Assembly (NCBI RefSeq): GCF_022829635.1
Contig: NZ_JAKSYO010000102.1
Span: 1-64,000 of the forward strand
Direction of reading: 5' to 3'
DNA from: Methylobacterium sp. E-066
GTDB lineage: Bacteria; Pseudomonadota; Alphaproteobacteria; Rhizobiales; Beijerinckiaceae
Length of the DNA: 64,000 nt
In this document: piece by piece, positions 44,018 to 53,236 of the stretch
How the letters are laid out: each line of letters starts with the position of its first letter
Position numbering within the stretch: the stretch's first letter is position 1
Program-made: the position numbers and the translations under genes
Notes under the pieces: model-generated
What the model was told of the DNA's origin: nothing
What the model saw: the letters and a program-made list of their open reading frames with translations, nothing else
The model's database searches: none

Positions 44018-44224
44018 AGCCTGTTTGACCGGCTTTTCCCATCCTCGGCCTCATCCTGAGGCGACGGAGCGTAGCGGAGGCCTCGAAGGAGCCCTCCAGC
44101 CAGCCGCGCGATCCCTGGAGGGCTCCTTCGAGGCTGCTGCGCAGCACCTCAGGATGAGGGGAGCGGTTGGGATCTCCATCAGCAGAGCCATCATTCGACT
44201 GCGATCGTGCGGTCAAACAGGCTC
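44018..44224. mobile_element. MITE-like element, 15-bp terminal inverted repeats
   Basis: GAGCCTGTTTGACCG (44018-44032) is perfectly inverted at 44210-44224. The unit is flanked by TGA on both sides (44015-44017 and 44225-44227), a possible 3-bp target duplication of TNA form, as in IS5-group elements. It holds a complete REP1 copy (44050-44159) and no gene, so it looks like a short non-autonomous element. The family assignment is an inference. Confidence 0.62.
44050..44159. repeat. REP1 palindromic repeat, copy 4, inside the MITE-like element
   Basis: The arms CCTCATCCTGAGGCG and CACCTCAGGATGAGG, and CCTCGAAGGAGCCCTCCAG with CTGGAGGGCTCCTTCGAGG, are all present. Its placement between perfect terminal repeats is unique among the six copies. 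Confidence 0.88.
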
Positions 44225-44230
44225 TGAAAC

Positions 44231-44259
44231 GAAAACAGCCGCGATCTTCCGATCGCGGC
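44231..44259 (-). terminator. terminator after asd
   Basis: The 9-bp stem GCCGCGATC/GATCGCGGC (44238-44246 with 44251-44259) with a TTCC loop and AAAA to its left yields a U-tailed hairpin for the minus-strand asd gene, whose stop is at 44285. Confidence 0.82.
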
Positions 44260-44284
44260 CGCCTCGTATCCTTATGCCGCTCTG

Positions 44285-45325
44285 TTACGCCGCCTTGGGC
44301 TTGGCCCGGTTGAGCAGCTTGCGGTTCACCAGCACCTCGGCGATCTGCACCGTGTTCAGGGCGGCGCCCTTGCGCAGGTTGTCCGACACGCACCAGAAGT
44401 TCAGGCCGTTCTCGATGGTCGCGTCCTCGCGGATGCGCGAGATGTAGGTTGCGTCCTCGCCGGCGGCCTCGTGCGGGGTCATGTAGCCGCCGTTCTCGCG
44501 CTTATCGATCACCAGAATACCCGGCGCCGAACGCAGGATCTCGGTGGCCCGCTCGGCCGAGAGCGGACGCTCGAACTCGACGTTCACCGCCTCCGCATGC
44601 CCGATGAAGACCGGCACGCGGACAGCGGTGGCGGTCAGCTTGATTTTCGGGTCGAGCATCTTCTTGGTCTCGGCGACCATCTTCCACTCTTCCTTCGTGT
44701 AGCCATCCTCCATGAACACGTCGATGTGGGGGATGACGTTGAAGGCGATGCGCTTGGTAAACTTGCCGCCTTCCTTGATGTCGCCGGCGGTGAACACGGC
44801 GCGGGTCTGGTTGAACAGCTCGTCCATCGCCTCCTTGCCGGCGCCGGAAACCGACTGGTAGGTCGAGACCACGACACGCTTGATCGTGGCCGCCTCGTGC
44901 AGGGGCTTCAGGGCGACGACGAGCTGAGCGGTCGAGCAGTTCGGGTTGGCGATGATGTTGCGCTTGGTGAAGCCCACGATCGCGTCGGCATTCACCTCGG
45001 GCACGATCAGCGGTACGTCCGCGTCGTAGCGGAACGCCGACGAGTTATCGATCACCACGCAGCCCTGCTGCCCGATCCGGGGCGACCACTCCTTGGAGGT
45101 CTCGCCGCCCGCCGACATCAGGCAGATGTCGGTGTCGGAGAAGTCGTAGGTGTCGAGGGCTTTGACCTTGAGCGTTTTGTCGCCGAAGGAGACTTCCTGA
45201 CCCTGGCTGCGGCGCGAGGCCAGCGCCACGACCTCGTCGGCGGGGAAGGCCCGCTCGGCCAGGATATCCAGCATCTCACGGCCCACGTTGCCCGTGGCGC
45301 CTACGATGGCGACCTTGTAACCCAT
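44285..45325 (-). CDS. asd: aspartate-semialdehyde dehydrogenase
   Basis: A 346-residue protein with VAIVGATGNVGREMLDILAER, SRRSQGQEV, SAGGETSKE, catalytic Cys in IIANPNCSTAQLVVAL, and a His in VFIGHAEAVNVEF. It reduces aspartyl phosphate to the semialdehyde, feeding lysine (via dapB) and threonine. It is the archaea/bacteria Asd class of normal length. It is a single transcription unit ending at the hairpin near 44238; lysC is 14 kb away. Confidence 0.96.
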   Translation of the reverse strand: MGYKVAIVGATGNVGREMLDILAERAFPADEVVALASRRSQGQEVSFGDKTLKVKALDTYDFSDTDICLMSAGGETSKEWSPRIGQQGCVVIDNSSAFRYDADVPLIVPEVNADAIVGFTKRNIIANPNCSTAQLVVALKPLHEAATIKRVVVSTYQSVSGAGKEAMDELFNQTRAVFTAGDIKEGGKFTKRIAFNVIPHIDVFMEDGYTKEEWKMVAETKKMLDPKIKLTATAVRVPVFIGHAEAVNVEFERPLSAERATEILRSAPGILVIDKRENGGYMTPHEAAGEDATYISRIREDATIENGLNFWCVSDNLRKGAALNTVQIAEVLVNRKLLNRAKPKAA

Positions 45326-45641
45326 CTCTCGTCTCCGCGCGGAAAGCCCCGACCGAACCGGGTGCCGCGCTCATGCCAGCAAACTCGGCCGAAGGATCGT
45401 TCGCGCCGAAGGGGCGCCCGCCAAACGGACGCGGCCGCGAACCCGCACGAGGTGGGGGCGACGGCCTCTGCGAGCAAGGCGCCGAAGGGGCGAGGCTGTC
45501 AAGGCCGTCGCAGCCGCGGCAAGGATCGATTCACCCTGTCGCGGGAATGCCGGGCATGACGCCCGGTTGGGGGGTGGTGATCAACCCGGCGCGGTGATGA
45601 TCGAGCGCGGCCGACACCAGCGGCCGTCCGCACGGGACATT
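45326..45641. other. 316-bp non-coding region upstream of asd
   Basis: A divergent promoter region between asd (minus) and an unknown secreted-type protein (plus). Runs such as CGCCGAAGGGGCG repeat near 45400-45500. No gene or known motif could be confirmed. Confidence 0.35.
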
Positions 45642-46457
45642 ATGCAGAGCGACCATCCGAGTGGTGAGGCGAAGAAAGCGTCCGGCGAACCGGAGGGGCG
45701 GCGCACGCTGTCGCTTGCCGGTCTCGGCCTGCGCCTGGTCGTCGCCTCCGCGATGATCGCCGCGCTCTGCCTCTACGCGCGGAAGCCGCCGGGCGTGCCG
45801 CAGCAGGCCGTCGCGGAACAGGTCGCGACCCCGTTCGTGCCCGCCACGCCGGCACTCAAGGCCCCTTTAGCGGCGACCCCCGTCCGGTTCGGGCTTGCCG
45901 ATCCCGGTCTCGATCCGGTCCGGGTCACGGCTGCCCGGATCGACCCGGCCACGGGCCTGCGTGAAGACGCACTGGCGCGCGGTGCCTTCGAGGCGGTCGA
46001 GGCCCCGGCGCTTCGCGTAACACTGGCGCGTGGGAACGCTGCGGGCCCGGCGCCCGGCTTGTTCATCCTGCTGGCCCGCCGGGCCGCCACCGACGGACCG
46101 GCGCTGGCTGTGACTCGGACCGGCCCAGGCGGTCGGATCGCCACCAAGTTCGGCGCCGTGGAGACCCTGGAGGTCACCCTCGGCGGCGCCACGCGGCGGA
46201 CCTGCACCGGCTTTGTCAGCCGCGAAACCGCGTTCCGGCTCGACGGCTGGCTCTGCGCACCGCTCGGCCATCCGCCCGAGGCGCGGGCCCTGGGCTGCAT
46301 GATCGACGCCCTGAGCCTCGACGACCCGGCCGATCCCGACGCGACGGCGGCCTTCCTGGCGCCCCGGACGGACCGTGGATGTTCAGTAACCACGGTCGCG
46401 GATGCCACCGAACCGACCGGCTCGATCGGTCGTCGGCGGGCGCACACGAAAAAATGA
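45642..46457 (+). CDS. membrane-anchored protein of unknown function
   Basis: The 271-residue protein has a polar N-terminus, one membrane helix (about 26-48, LSLAGLGLRLVVASAMIAALCLY) and a large extracytoplasmic domain rich in Ala/Pro/Thr with four Cys (TCTGF, WLCAPLG, GCMIDAL, GCSVT), perhaps disulfide-linked. It has no family I recognise. ATG at 45642 has GGGAC upstream; ATG at 45597 would add 15 residues without a good ribosome site. Confidence 0.7.
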   Translation: MQSDHPSGEAKKASGEPEGRRTLSLAGLGLRLVVASAMIAALCLYARKPPGVPQQAVAEQVATPFVPATPALKAPLAATPVRFGLADPGLDPVRVTAARIDPATGLREDALARGAFEAVEAPALRVTLARGNAAGPAPGLFILLARRAATDGPALAVTRTGPGGRIATKFGAVETLEVTLGGATRRTCTGFVSRETAFRLDGWLCAPLGHPPEARALGCMIDALSLDDPADPDATAAFLAPRTDRGCSVTTVADATEPTGSIGRRRAHTKK

Positions 46458-46593
46458 GGCCAGAATACGGCAAATCGCCGAAGCTCGGCCATTTTCGCGG
46501 AACCACAGCCTCACTCAAGCGTCGTTCTATCAAAGGCGGCGAACTGTTAAGCTTCGGTCGCCATACTGATGGCACTCACAGACAAGGTTGGCC

Positions 46594-47016
46594 ATGCGCT
46601 CGCTTAAGATCGCTCTTCTCGGCGTCATCGCCGCCACCGGCTTCGGCGCCCTGGCGTCCGTGCCCGCCCAGGCCCAGGATGGTTTCGGCCCGGGTCGCGT
46701 CTACAGCGTCAGCCGCCCGCTTCCGATCCGCGTCCGTCCGCGCAGCTGGCTCGACGCCGGCAACGTCCCGCTGACCTCCAACGTCCCGGGTGCCGGCGGT
46801 TCGCGGAACCCGGCCCTGAACCCCTACCTGATCGCCGCCTCGAATCAGCTGACCCCGGTCTACGGTCGCAACGACCGCTTCGACAGCGGCCAGCTGCCCG
46901 ACCCGATCACCAACGGCCCGTTCATCGGCGCGCGCTCCTCGGCGATCCGCAACGTCGACTTGTCCTTCGTCGACCGGATCGACCCGACCTCGCCGCTCTA
47001 CGGCCGCCCGTACTAA
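46594..47016 (+). CDS. small secreted protein, unknown
   Basis: A 140-residue protein with a clear signal peptide (MRSLKIALLGVIAATGFGALASVPAQAQ). The mature part is proline-, arginine- and asparagine-rich without motifs (SRPLPIRVRPRSWLDAGN). It is likely a periplasmic or extracellular protein restricted to Methylobacterium and relatives. A terminator follows 29 bases after the stop, so it is a single-gene transcript. Confidence 0.75.
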   Translation: MRSLKIALLGVIAATGFGALASVPAQAQDGFGPGRVYSVSRPLPIRVRPRSWLDAGNVPLTSNVPGAGGSRNPALNPYLIAASNQLTPVYGRNDRFDSGQLPDPITNGPFIGARSSAIRNVDLSFVDRIDPTSPLYGRPY

Positions 47017-47044
47017 GCGGAACGTCCGTTTCGAGGTTGAGAAG

Positions 47045-47071
47045 CGCGGGCCCCAGGGTCCGCGTTTTTTC
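47045..47071 (+). terminator. terminator after the small secreted protein gene
   Basis: CGCGGGCCC-CA-GGGTCCGCG followed by TTTTTTCTTTTTT: a nine-base stem with a long U tract, classic for factor-independent termination. Confidence 0.9.
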
Positions 47072-47098
47072 TTTTTTGGGGGACTTTCCCGCTCACCA

Positions 47099-47218
47099 CC
47101 TCATCCTGAGGTGTGAGCGAAGCGAGCCTCGAAGGAGCCCTCCAGCCGGCCGCGCGATCCCTGGAGCCCTCCTTCGAGGCCCAGCGATCTTCGATCGCCG
47201 GGCACCTCAGGATGAGGG
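47099..47218. repeat. REP1 palindromic repeat, copy 5
   Basis: CCTCATCCTGAGGTG and CACCTCAGGATGAGG enclose CCTCGAAGGAGCCCTCCAG and CTGGAGCCCTCCTTCGAGG. It lies between convergent genes. Confidence 0.88.
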
Positions 47219-47271
47219 GCGAGACTGGGATATCAGGATGATCGCCGCTGCCTGTATCGTCACTGCGCGAT

Positions 47272-48240
47272 CTACTTAACCTGCACGCTGTCCACGACTT
47301 CGCGGAACTTGGCGAGCACGCCCGTGCGCTGATCCTCGCGCACCACCCCGAGGGCCCGCAGGTACCCGTCCGGATTGAACCGGATCGTCTGCGAGACGAC
47401 CACGGGGACGTTGGTCGGCATGTCGATGGCCCGGGCCACGATCTCGTGCCAATCGACGCCGTTCGAGCGGTAGCTCTGTGCGCGCTCGATGATGAAATCC
47501 TTCATGGTCTGGTTCGAGGCCAGGGCCGACCGGGCGAAGCCGTCCCGCTGCTCGGCGGTGGGCGGCTGCTGAACCGCCTGGGCCAGGACCAGGATCGGCT
47601 GCTCCAGGTTCTGCATCTGGTCCTTCGGCCCGGCCGTGAGCAGGACGGAGTTGCCGGCCAGCACCCGCACGGGGCGGAAGCCCGCCATGTTGCCGATGCG
47701 GAAGGGCAGCGCCTCGACCTGCTGGTCGAGGGTCAGGGCCGGGCGCAGGGTGACGCCGGTCACCAGCTTGCGCATCGTCTCCTCGGTCTCGGCATCCGGG
47801 AGCGCCTGAGCGATGATCAGGCCGGTGACGGTGGGCGTGCCGACGACGAGAATCCACTTGCGGATCGCGGGCGCGGAGGCGTTCGGATCGGCAGGCTGCT
47901 CGCCGGTGTAGAGCATGCCCTCGTTGTCGCCGACCTTGACCTCCTCACGCTTCTCCACAGCAAAACCCTGACTCAGCAGGTTGGCGTCGGTGAAGCCGCT
48001 GACCATCTCGGCGAAGGCGTTCGGCGGCAGCTCGACCACCGACACGGTGGCGCCGCCCTCCTTGCGTTCGAAGCCGGAGAAGCGCCGCGACAGCGCCATG
48101 TCGGCGGGCGGCTCGAATCCGAAGCGGGAGCCCGGCGGATAGACCGGCTCGGCGGCATGCGCCGCGGAGCCGAGCCCGGCCATCAGGACGGCCAGGGACA
48201 GAACCCGCCCGAGACGCAGCGTCAGGTTACGCACCAGCAT
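47272..48240 (-). CDS. secreted protein of unknown function
   Basis: A 322-residue protein with a signal peptide (MLVRNLTLRLGRVLSLAVLMAGLGSAAHA) and a mature domain beginning EPVYPPGSRFGFEPPADM. The sequence is mixed alpha/beta with repeats of the same fold in two halves (about 45-150 and 170-320) and no catalytic motif I recognise. It probably works in the periplasm. The neighbouring alkB gene lies upstream on the same strand, at a distance of 123 bases. Confidence 0.75.
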   Translation of the reverse strand: MLVRNLTLRLGRVLSLAVLMAGLGSAAHAAEPVYPPGSRFGFEPPADMALSRRFSGFERKEGGATVSVVELPPNAFAEMVSGFTDANLLSQGFAVEKREEVKVGDNEGMLYTGEQPADPNASAPAIRKWILVVGTPTVTGLIIAQALPDAETEETMRKLVTGVTLRPALTLDQQVEALPFRIGNMAGFRPVRVLAGNSVLLTAGPKDQMQNLEQPILVLAQAVQQPPTAEQRDGFARSALASNQTMKDFIIERAQSYRSNGVDWHEIVARAIDMPTNVPVVVSQTIRFNPDGYLRALGVVREDQRTGVLAKFREVVDSVQVK

Positions 48241-48363
48241 CGGAAACCGGTTCTCCTCGGGCCATGGCCCATGCGGCCTCGCCTTGTGCGATGGGTCCGA
48301 CGGCCGGCTGCCAGTGTCAAGCGCTTGCGAGATCAGGAGATCGGGAGATCCGTCAGCCGGCGC

Positions 48364-49008
48364 TTACGCCTCGGCGGCGCTGACCCGGCGCAGCGTCAGG
48401 TTGCAGCGGCCGCCGGCCGGCAGGTAGCCCGGCAACGGGTTTTCGGCGAGCAGGTCGTTCTCTGCGTAAAGGCGGTCGACCCCGTGGTGGATCAGGCGCG
48501 AGGCGCCGCCGATCACCAGGGCATCGCCGGGATGGAGCCGCACCGAGCGAGTCGGATCGGAGCGCTGCAGGCCGCCGTAGCGGAACAGGGCTGCCGCTCC
48601 CAGCGACAGGGAGACGACCGGGGCCGAAAAGTCGGCCTCGTCGCGGTCCTGATGCAGGCCCATCCGCGCGTCCGGGGCGTAGAGGTTGATCAGGCAGGCT
48701 TCCGGCGGTGCCGGAAACGCAGCCAGCGTGTCCCAGGCCGCCAGGGCGGTCGGCGGGATCGCGGGCCATGGAGCGCCGGTCTCGGGGTGGGTTGGCTGGT
48801 AGCGGTAGCCGCTCCGGTCGGACACCCAGCCGAGCGGCCCGGCATTCGACATCCGCACCGAGAACGGCTTTCCGGTGCGTGGCATGCAGGGCGTGACGGG
48901 CGGCGCGGACGCGAGCACCGCGGCCACCTCGGCGGCGAGCCGGGCGCGGGCCGCCGGATCCAGGAAGCCCAGATGGTGGATCAGTCCCGGTGCGAGTTCG
49001 GTCGCCAA
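48364..49008 (-). CDS. alkB: AlkB-family Fe(II)/2-oxoglutarate DNA dioxygenase
   Basis: A 214-residue protein with the iron site HQDRDEAD (HxD, His about 122) and a later His in IHHGVDR, plus the 2-oxoglutarate Arg region NLTLRRVS at the end. YRYQPTHP and CLINLYAP are AlkB-like. It repairs alkylated bases by oxidative demethylation. Start codon ATG at 49008 abuts the end of gpmA by one base, giving cotranscription with gpmA on the minus strand. Confidence 0.93.
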   Translation of the reverse strand: MATELAPGLIHHLGFLDPAARARLAAEVAAVLASAPPVTPCMPRTGKPFSVRMSNAGPLGWVSDRSGYRYQPTHPETGAPWPAIPPTALAAWDTLAAFPAPPEACLINLYAPDARMGLHQDRDEADFSAPVVSLSLGAAALFRYGGLQRSDPTRSVRLHPGDALVIGGASRLIHHGVDRLYAENDLLAENPLPGYLPAGGRCNLTLRRVSAAEA

Positions 49009-49647
49009 TCAACGGCCCGCTTCGCCGTCGCGGGCCAGGATCGCCTTGGAGGCGACCGTGGTGTCGGCGACGAGCCGGTAGACCAGCGGCACGCCGGTCT
49101 TGATCTCCAGGCCGGCGATCGTGTCGGGACCCAGATGGTCGAGCACCATCACCAGGGAGCGCAGCGAATTGCCGTGGGCCGCCACCAAGACCCGCTGCCC
49201 GGCCATCACCCGGGGCAGGATCGTCTCGATATAGTAGGGCAGGACCCGGGCGGCGGTGTCCTTGAGGCTCTCGCCGCCGGGCGGCCGCACATCGTAGGAG
49301 CGCCGCCAGAGATGGACCTGCTCCTCGCCCCATCGGGCGCGGGCGTCGTCCTTGTTGAGGCCGGCGAGGTCGCCGTAATCGCGCTCGTTCAGCGCCTGCG
49401 ACCGCACGACTTGGAGATCCGAGAGACCCATCTCCTCCAGCGTCAGCGCGCAGGTGCGCTGCGCCCGGACCAGCTCGGAGGTGAAGGCGATGTCGAACCC
49501 GTAGCCCGCCCGCTTCAGGGCACGACCGGCCGCCCGCGCCTCGTCGACGCCGCGCTCGGTGAGCCCGGGGTCGCGCCAGCCGGTGAACAGGTTCTTGAGG
49601 TTCCACTCGCTCTGGCCATGGCGAGCGAGGACGAGCAGGCGCTCCAT
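49009..49647 (-). CDS. gpmA: 2,3-bisphosphoglycerate-dependent phosphoglycerate mutase
   Basis: This 212-residue protein begins [13 protein letters not shown] (phospho-His), then [13 protein letters not shown], an [12 protein letters not shown] block, and the second His in [12 protein letters not shown]. It interconverts 3- and 2-phosphoglycerate. Slightly shorter than enteric GpmA but complete. It lies just downstream of dapB and upstream of alkB; the dapB-gpmA order is conserved in Rhizobiales. Confidence 0.95.
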   Translation of the reverse strand: MERLLVLARHGQSEWNLKNLFTGWRDPGLTERGVDEARAAGRALKRAGYGFDIAFTSELVRAQRTCALTLEEMGLSDLQVVRSQALNERDYGDLAGLNKDDARARWGEEQVHLWRRSYDVRPPGGESLKDTAARVLPYYIETILPRVMAGQRVLVAAHGNSLRSLVMVLDHLGPDTIAGLEIKTGVPLVYRLVADTTVASKAILARDGEAGR

Positions 49648-49674
49648 CGGCAGATCAGGTCCCCTGGTGAGAGT

Positions 49675-50472
49675 CTAGAGCCCGAGCACGTCCGCCATGG
49701 AGTAGAGCCCCGGCGGCTTCGGGTGCGCCCAGAGCGCGGCCTTGACGGCGCCGGCGGCGAACAGCCCGCGATCGGCGGCGTGGTGGCTAATGGTCAGGGT
49801 CTCGCCGGCTCCGGCGAAGATCACGCTGTGGTCCCCGACCACGGAGCCGCCTCGCAGGGTGGCGAAGCCGATATCACCCGGCCGGCGCGCGCCGGTATGC
49901 CCGTCCCGGGTCGAGACCCGCACGTCCTTGAGGTCGACGCCGCGCCCCTCCGCGGCGGCCTCGCCGAGCAACAGGGCGGTGCCCGAGGGCGCATCCACCT
50001 TCATGCGGTGGTGCATCTCGGCGATCTCGATGTCGAACTCGTCGCCCAGCGCCTTGGCGACCCGGCGCACCAGCTCCGCCATCAGATTGATGCCGAGCGA
50101 CATGTTGCCGGAGCGCACGATGCGCGCGTGATAGGAAGCCGCCTTGAGCTTGGCGAGATCGTCCTCCGACAGGCCGGTGGTCCCGACCACGTGGACGATG
50201 CGGGCCTGGGCGGCCAGCTCGGCGAATTGCACGGTGGCGGCGGGGGCGGTGAAGTCGAGCACGCCGTCGGCGGTAGCGAAGGCCTTCAGCGGGTCGTCGG
50301 TCACCGCCACGTCGAGGGTGGGAAGTCCGGCGAGCACGCCGGCATCCTGCCCGAGGACCGGCGAGCCCTCGCGCTCGATCGCCGCCGCCAGGGTGCAGCC
50401 TTCAGCCTGGGCCACCGCCCGCACCAGCATCCGCCCCATGCGCCCGTCCGCGCCGACCACCACGAGCCGCAT
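49675..50472 (-). CDS. dapB: 4-hydroxy-tetrahydrodipicolinate reductase
   Basis: A 265-residue protein with [15 protein letters not shown] (NAD(P)-binding), [22 protein letters not shown], and the DapB signature [20 protein letters not shown]. It reduces the DapA product in lysine and diaminopimelate synthesis. It comes first in a dapB-gpmA-alkB minus-strand run with short gaps. Confidence 0.97.
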   Translation of the reverse strand: MRLVVVGADGRMGRMLVRAVAQAEGCTLAAAIEREGSPVLGQDAGVLAGLPTLDVAVTDDPLKAFATADGVLDFTAPAATVQFAELAAQARIVHVVGTTGLSEDDLAKLKAASYHARIVRSGNMSLGINLMAELVRRVAKALGDEFDIEIAEMHHRMKVDAPSGTALLLGEAAAEGRGVDLKDVRVSTRDGHTGARRPGDIGFATLRGGSVVGDHSVIFAGAGETLTISHHAADRGLFAAGAVKAALWAHPKPPGLYSMADVLGL

Positions 50473-50620
50473 TCACGTTGTCCTGTGTCGTTCCGTCCCC
50501 GGCGAGCCTGGCCGAAGTCAGGCGCGCCATCAATGGGCCGGACCGTCTGTTAGGGATGGTCCCGATCGCGGGCTTCCGCATCGTCTCTCAAGGAGCCCGA
50601 CGCGGAAGCCCGCTATAAGC

Positions 50621-51118
50621 TCAGTCCTTCTCGGGGGCGATCGCTTCGAGGCCGCCGATATGCTTCTGCGCGTAGAGCGGCAGGCCGATCTGCTTGATCA
50701 GCTCGAGCTGGGTCTCGAGGAAGTCGATATGGCCTTCCTCGTCCTCGGCGAGCTGCTCGAACAGATTCTTCGACACGCGCTCGTTGATCGACTCACAGTA
50801 CTGCGCGGCTTCGAGATAGAGGCTGCGGGCGCCGTTCTCGGCGGCGAGGTCGCACTCGATGATCTCCTGCACGGTCTGGCCGATTCGCAGCGGCTCCAGC
50901 TCTTGCAGGTTCGGGAAGCCGTCGAGGAACAGGATCCGGTCGATGAACCGGTCCGCGTGGTTCATCTCCTCGATCGATTCCTTGCGCCAGAACTTGGCGA
51001 GATCGATATAGCCCCAGTCATTGAGCATCCGGAAATGCAGCCAGTACTGACTGACCGCAGTCAGCTCACTCTTCAGGCCGCGATTCAGGTACTCGATGAC
51101 CTTGGTGTCGCCCTTCAT
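50621..51118 (-). CDS. bfr: bacterioferritin
   Basis: The 165-residue protein keeps every canonical residue: ferroxidase ligands E18, E51, H54, E94, E127, H130 and the heme ligand M52 ([11 protein letters not shown]). It stores iron in a 24-mer cage. bfd lies just upstream on the same strand, giving the usual storage/release pair. It is likely iron-regulated through the region upstream of bfd. Confidence 0.97.
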   Translation of the reverse strand: MKGDTKVIEYLNRGLKSELTAVSQYWLHFRMLNDWGYIDLAKFWRKESIEEMNHADRFIDRILFLDGFPNLQELEPLRIGQTVQEIIECDLAAENGARSLYLEAAQYCESINERVSKNLFEQLAEDEEGHIDFLETQLELIKQIGLPLYAQKHIGGLEAIAPEKD

Positions 51119-51163
51119 GGCCCCCGTACTCCCAACAGCTATTCTGGCGGGGGGGTCGTGGCG

Positions 51164-51436
51164 TCACGCCGAAATCCCGTCCTCCGCAGTTTGGAATAAA
51201 ACCAAACTGCAAGCGCTCGCGCAAGCCGTCGAGCATTCATGGCTGCCTTGATCGCCCGCGGCTTCTCCCAGCGCGTTGCGCATGATCTCCCGGATCGTGC
51301 GGGCGCAGCGCCCGCATTTCGGGCTGCAGCCGAGGCAGGCGTAGACCTGCGCCGGAGTGCGGGGACAGCCCGGGCCGGGCGACAGGCAGCTGCGCACTGC
51401 GCCGTCGGACAGGACGTTGCAAGAACAGACGATCAT
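51164..51436 (-). CDS. bfd: bacterioferritin-associated ferredoxin
   Basis: A 90-residue protein that begins MIVCSCNVLSDGAVR and carries the second pair of cluster cysteines in ACLGCSPKCGRC. It is the [2Fe-2S] BFD-like domain that donates electrons to bfr to release stored iron. The C-terminal 30 residues hold extra Cys (HECSTACASACS). ATG at 51436 fits the family; a longer frame upstream does not. bfr follows 45 bases after its stop, so the two form an operon. Confidence 0.93.
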   Translation of the reverse strand: MIVCSCNVLSDGAVRSCLSPGPGCPRTPAQVYACLGCSPKCGRCARTIREIMRNALGEAAGDQGSHECSTACASACSLVLFQTAEDGISA

Positions 51437-51517
51437 GCGCGCTGCAGAACCCGTCTTCCTCGGGCCCAACCCGACCGTGTCGAGCAAGGCATTTCGGACC
51501 CACCAGATTAGAACGAC

Positions 51518-51538
51518 TGAAAAGTAGAAGACTTTTCA
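51518..51538. promoter_or_regulatory. palindrome upstream of bfd-bfr, candidate iron-regulator site
   Basis: TGAAAAGT-AGAAG-ACTTTTCA is a perfect 8-bp inverted repeat with a five-base spacer, about 80 bases before the bfd start. Iron genes in Rhizobiales are controlled by Irr, RirA or Fur. The sequence does not clearly match their consensus sites as I remember them, so the regulator is unassigned. Confidence 0.45.
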
Positions 51539-51663
51539 AGGCCTTACTGGTCATCGGGGAGATGGCATCGCTCCGGCTCCGGGTCAAGGCGGCGCAAATC
51601 ACAGGGAGCCGATCGGATCGCTCACGTCCGATCATCCGGTTCGGCAACTCAGCCTGTCCGGCT

Positions 51664-52281
51664 TCAGCGGGCGAGTTCGCGCAGTCCCAGCCGAATCAGC
51701 ACCTTGGCCTCAGCCCCCTCCTCCGCTCCCTTCAGGGCCGCCGCGATGGCGGCGGCGGCCTGCACCTGCGGGTAGCCGAGATTGACCAGGGCCGAGATCG
51801 CGTCGGCGACCGGACGCGGCGCGGCGCCCTCCTCGACGGCGCCGGTGAGCGCGATCAGGGCCGGGTCCACCGGTGCGAAGGCGGGCGCCTTGTCCTTCAG
51901 CTCGGCGGTCAGCCGCGCCGCCAGCCGCGGCCCGACGCCGGGCGCCCGGCTGATCGAGCCCTTGTCGCCCGTGGCGATGGCGCTCGCCAGGGCGTCGGGC
52001 TCCAGCACCGACAGGATCGCCAGCGCCACCCGCGAGCCCACGCCCTGCACGGTCTGGAGCAGCCGGAACCATTCCCGCTCGGCATCGGAGCGGAAGCCGT
52101 AGAGCCGGATCATGTCCTCGCGGACATAGGTCTCGATCGACAGCTCCGCGGCCTCGCCGACCTTGGGCAAGCGCTGGAGCGTGCGCGCCGAGCAATGCGC
52201 GATGTAGCCGACGCCGGAAACGTCGAGGATCACGAAATCCTCGCCGAACGAATCCACCACGCCCCTGAGCTTGCCGATCAT
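51664..52281 (-). CDS. ruvA: Holliday junction ATP-dependent helicase subunit RuvA
   Basis: A 205-residue protein with the OB-fold start [26 protein letters not shown], helix-hairpin-helix motifs ([33 protein letters not shown]) and a C-terminal domain III that contacts RuvB. It binds four-way junctions. ruvB and ruvC are not in the window. Its minus-strand direction leads into the bfd region, but the palindrome near 51518 suggests bfd has its own promoter. Confidence 0.95.
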   Translation of the reverse strand: MIGKLRGVVDSFGEDFVILDVSGVGYIAHCSARTLQRLPKVGEAAELSIETYVREDMIRLYGFRSDAEREWFRLLQTVQGVGSRVALAILSVLEPDALASAIATGDKGSISRAPGVGPRLAARLTAELKDKAPAFAPVDPALIALTGAVEEGAAPRPVADAISALVNLGYPQVQAAAAIAAALKGAEEGAEAKVLIRLGLRELAR

Positions 52282-52435
52282 TCTGTGCCCGTCCGCTGTC
52301 GGGGCGATGCCTATAGAAGCCCGGGCGCCTCCGCCAGACGCGCTTGAGCCCGGCCGCACTTCGTGAAATCAGGGGTGCCGTCACGGCAAGGCTTGATGGG
52401 GATCGAAGTCGGCCGGACGAGCGGGGGAAACGACC

Positions 52436-53056
52436 ATGCGCGCGCCCATACTCGCCCTGATCGGCCTCCTGTGCCTCGACCCGGCCCGGGCGGCGGACGA
52501 TCCGGCTGCGGCGGCGCCGAGCAAGGATCCGACGCAGGTCCGGCCAGGCGCCTACGTCCTCGATCCGGATCACGGCAAGGTCACGTGGTCGGTGAGCCAT
52601 CTCGGCTACTCGACCTATTACGGCCAGTTCACCGGCCTGACCGGCAAGCTCGACCTCGACCCGAAGGCGCCGGACAAGAGCCGCCTGGAGGTCAGCGTGC
52701 CGCTCGCCGGCATTATCACCGGCAGCGCGCGCCTGAACGAGCATCTGGCGGCGCCGGACTTCTTCGACACGACCAAGTTTCCGAGCGCCACCTTCACGGC
52801 CACCGCCGTGGAGCCGACGAGCCCGACCACCGCGCGGATCACCGGCGACCTGACCCTGCGCGGCGTCACCCGGCCGCTGGCGATCGACGCCACCTTCAAC
52901 CAGGCCGGCATCCACCCGGTGGACCAGCGCTACACCGTCGGCTTCGACGGGCGCGCCGTGGTGAAGCGCTCGGATTTCGGCGTGAACGCCTACCTGCCGG
53001 CGTTGGGCGACGAGGTGTCCCTGCGCATCGAAGGTGAGTTCAAGGCAGCTCCTTAG
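52436..53056 (+). CDS. YceI-family periplasmic protein
   Basis: The 206-residue protein has a signal peptide (MRAPILALIGLLCLDPARA) and a lipocalin-like YceI domain from about 40 to 206 (YVLDPDHGKVTWSVSHLGYSTYYGQF, FPSATFTATAV, GDLTLRGVTRPL and DFGVNAY). YceI proteins bind isoprenoids or long-chain quinones. It stands alone between divergent ruvA and a small secreted protein gene. Confidence 0.92.
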   Translation: MRAPILALIGLLCLDPARAADDPAAAAPSKDPTQVRPGAYVLDPDHGKVTWSVSHLGYSTYYGQFTGLTGKLDLDPKAPDKSRLEVSVPLAGIITGSARLNEHLAAPDFFDTTKFPSATFTATAVEPTSPTTARITGDLTLRGVTRPLAIDATFNQAGIHPVDQRYTVGFDGRAVVKRSDFGVNAYLPALGDEVSLRIEGEFKAAP

Positions 53057-53236
53057 AGCCGCGCGCAAGCGCGTCGGCCCGGCGGCGCGGCGTGATCGAA
53101 CGGGCTCGGAGATGGCGCGAGCGCCCGTACCGGTATAGGCAGCACCGGCCCCCGCGCCCCCGCTCCGGATCGGTCGCCCGATAGGGTCCAGCCGGTCGCG
53201 GGCGGCGCGCCGATCGCTGCCATGGAGGTCTGAGCG

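Noticed and set aside
45373..45597. A 74-codon frame upstream of the unknown membrane-anchored protein
   Set aside because: Arg/Gly-rich, no ribosome site, no family resemblance.
47446..50553. A 1035-codon plus-strand frame across alkB, gpmA and dapB
   Set aside because: It opposes three genes with intact catalytic motifs and looks like random translation of their complement.
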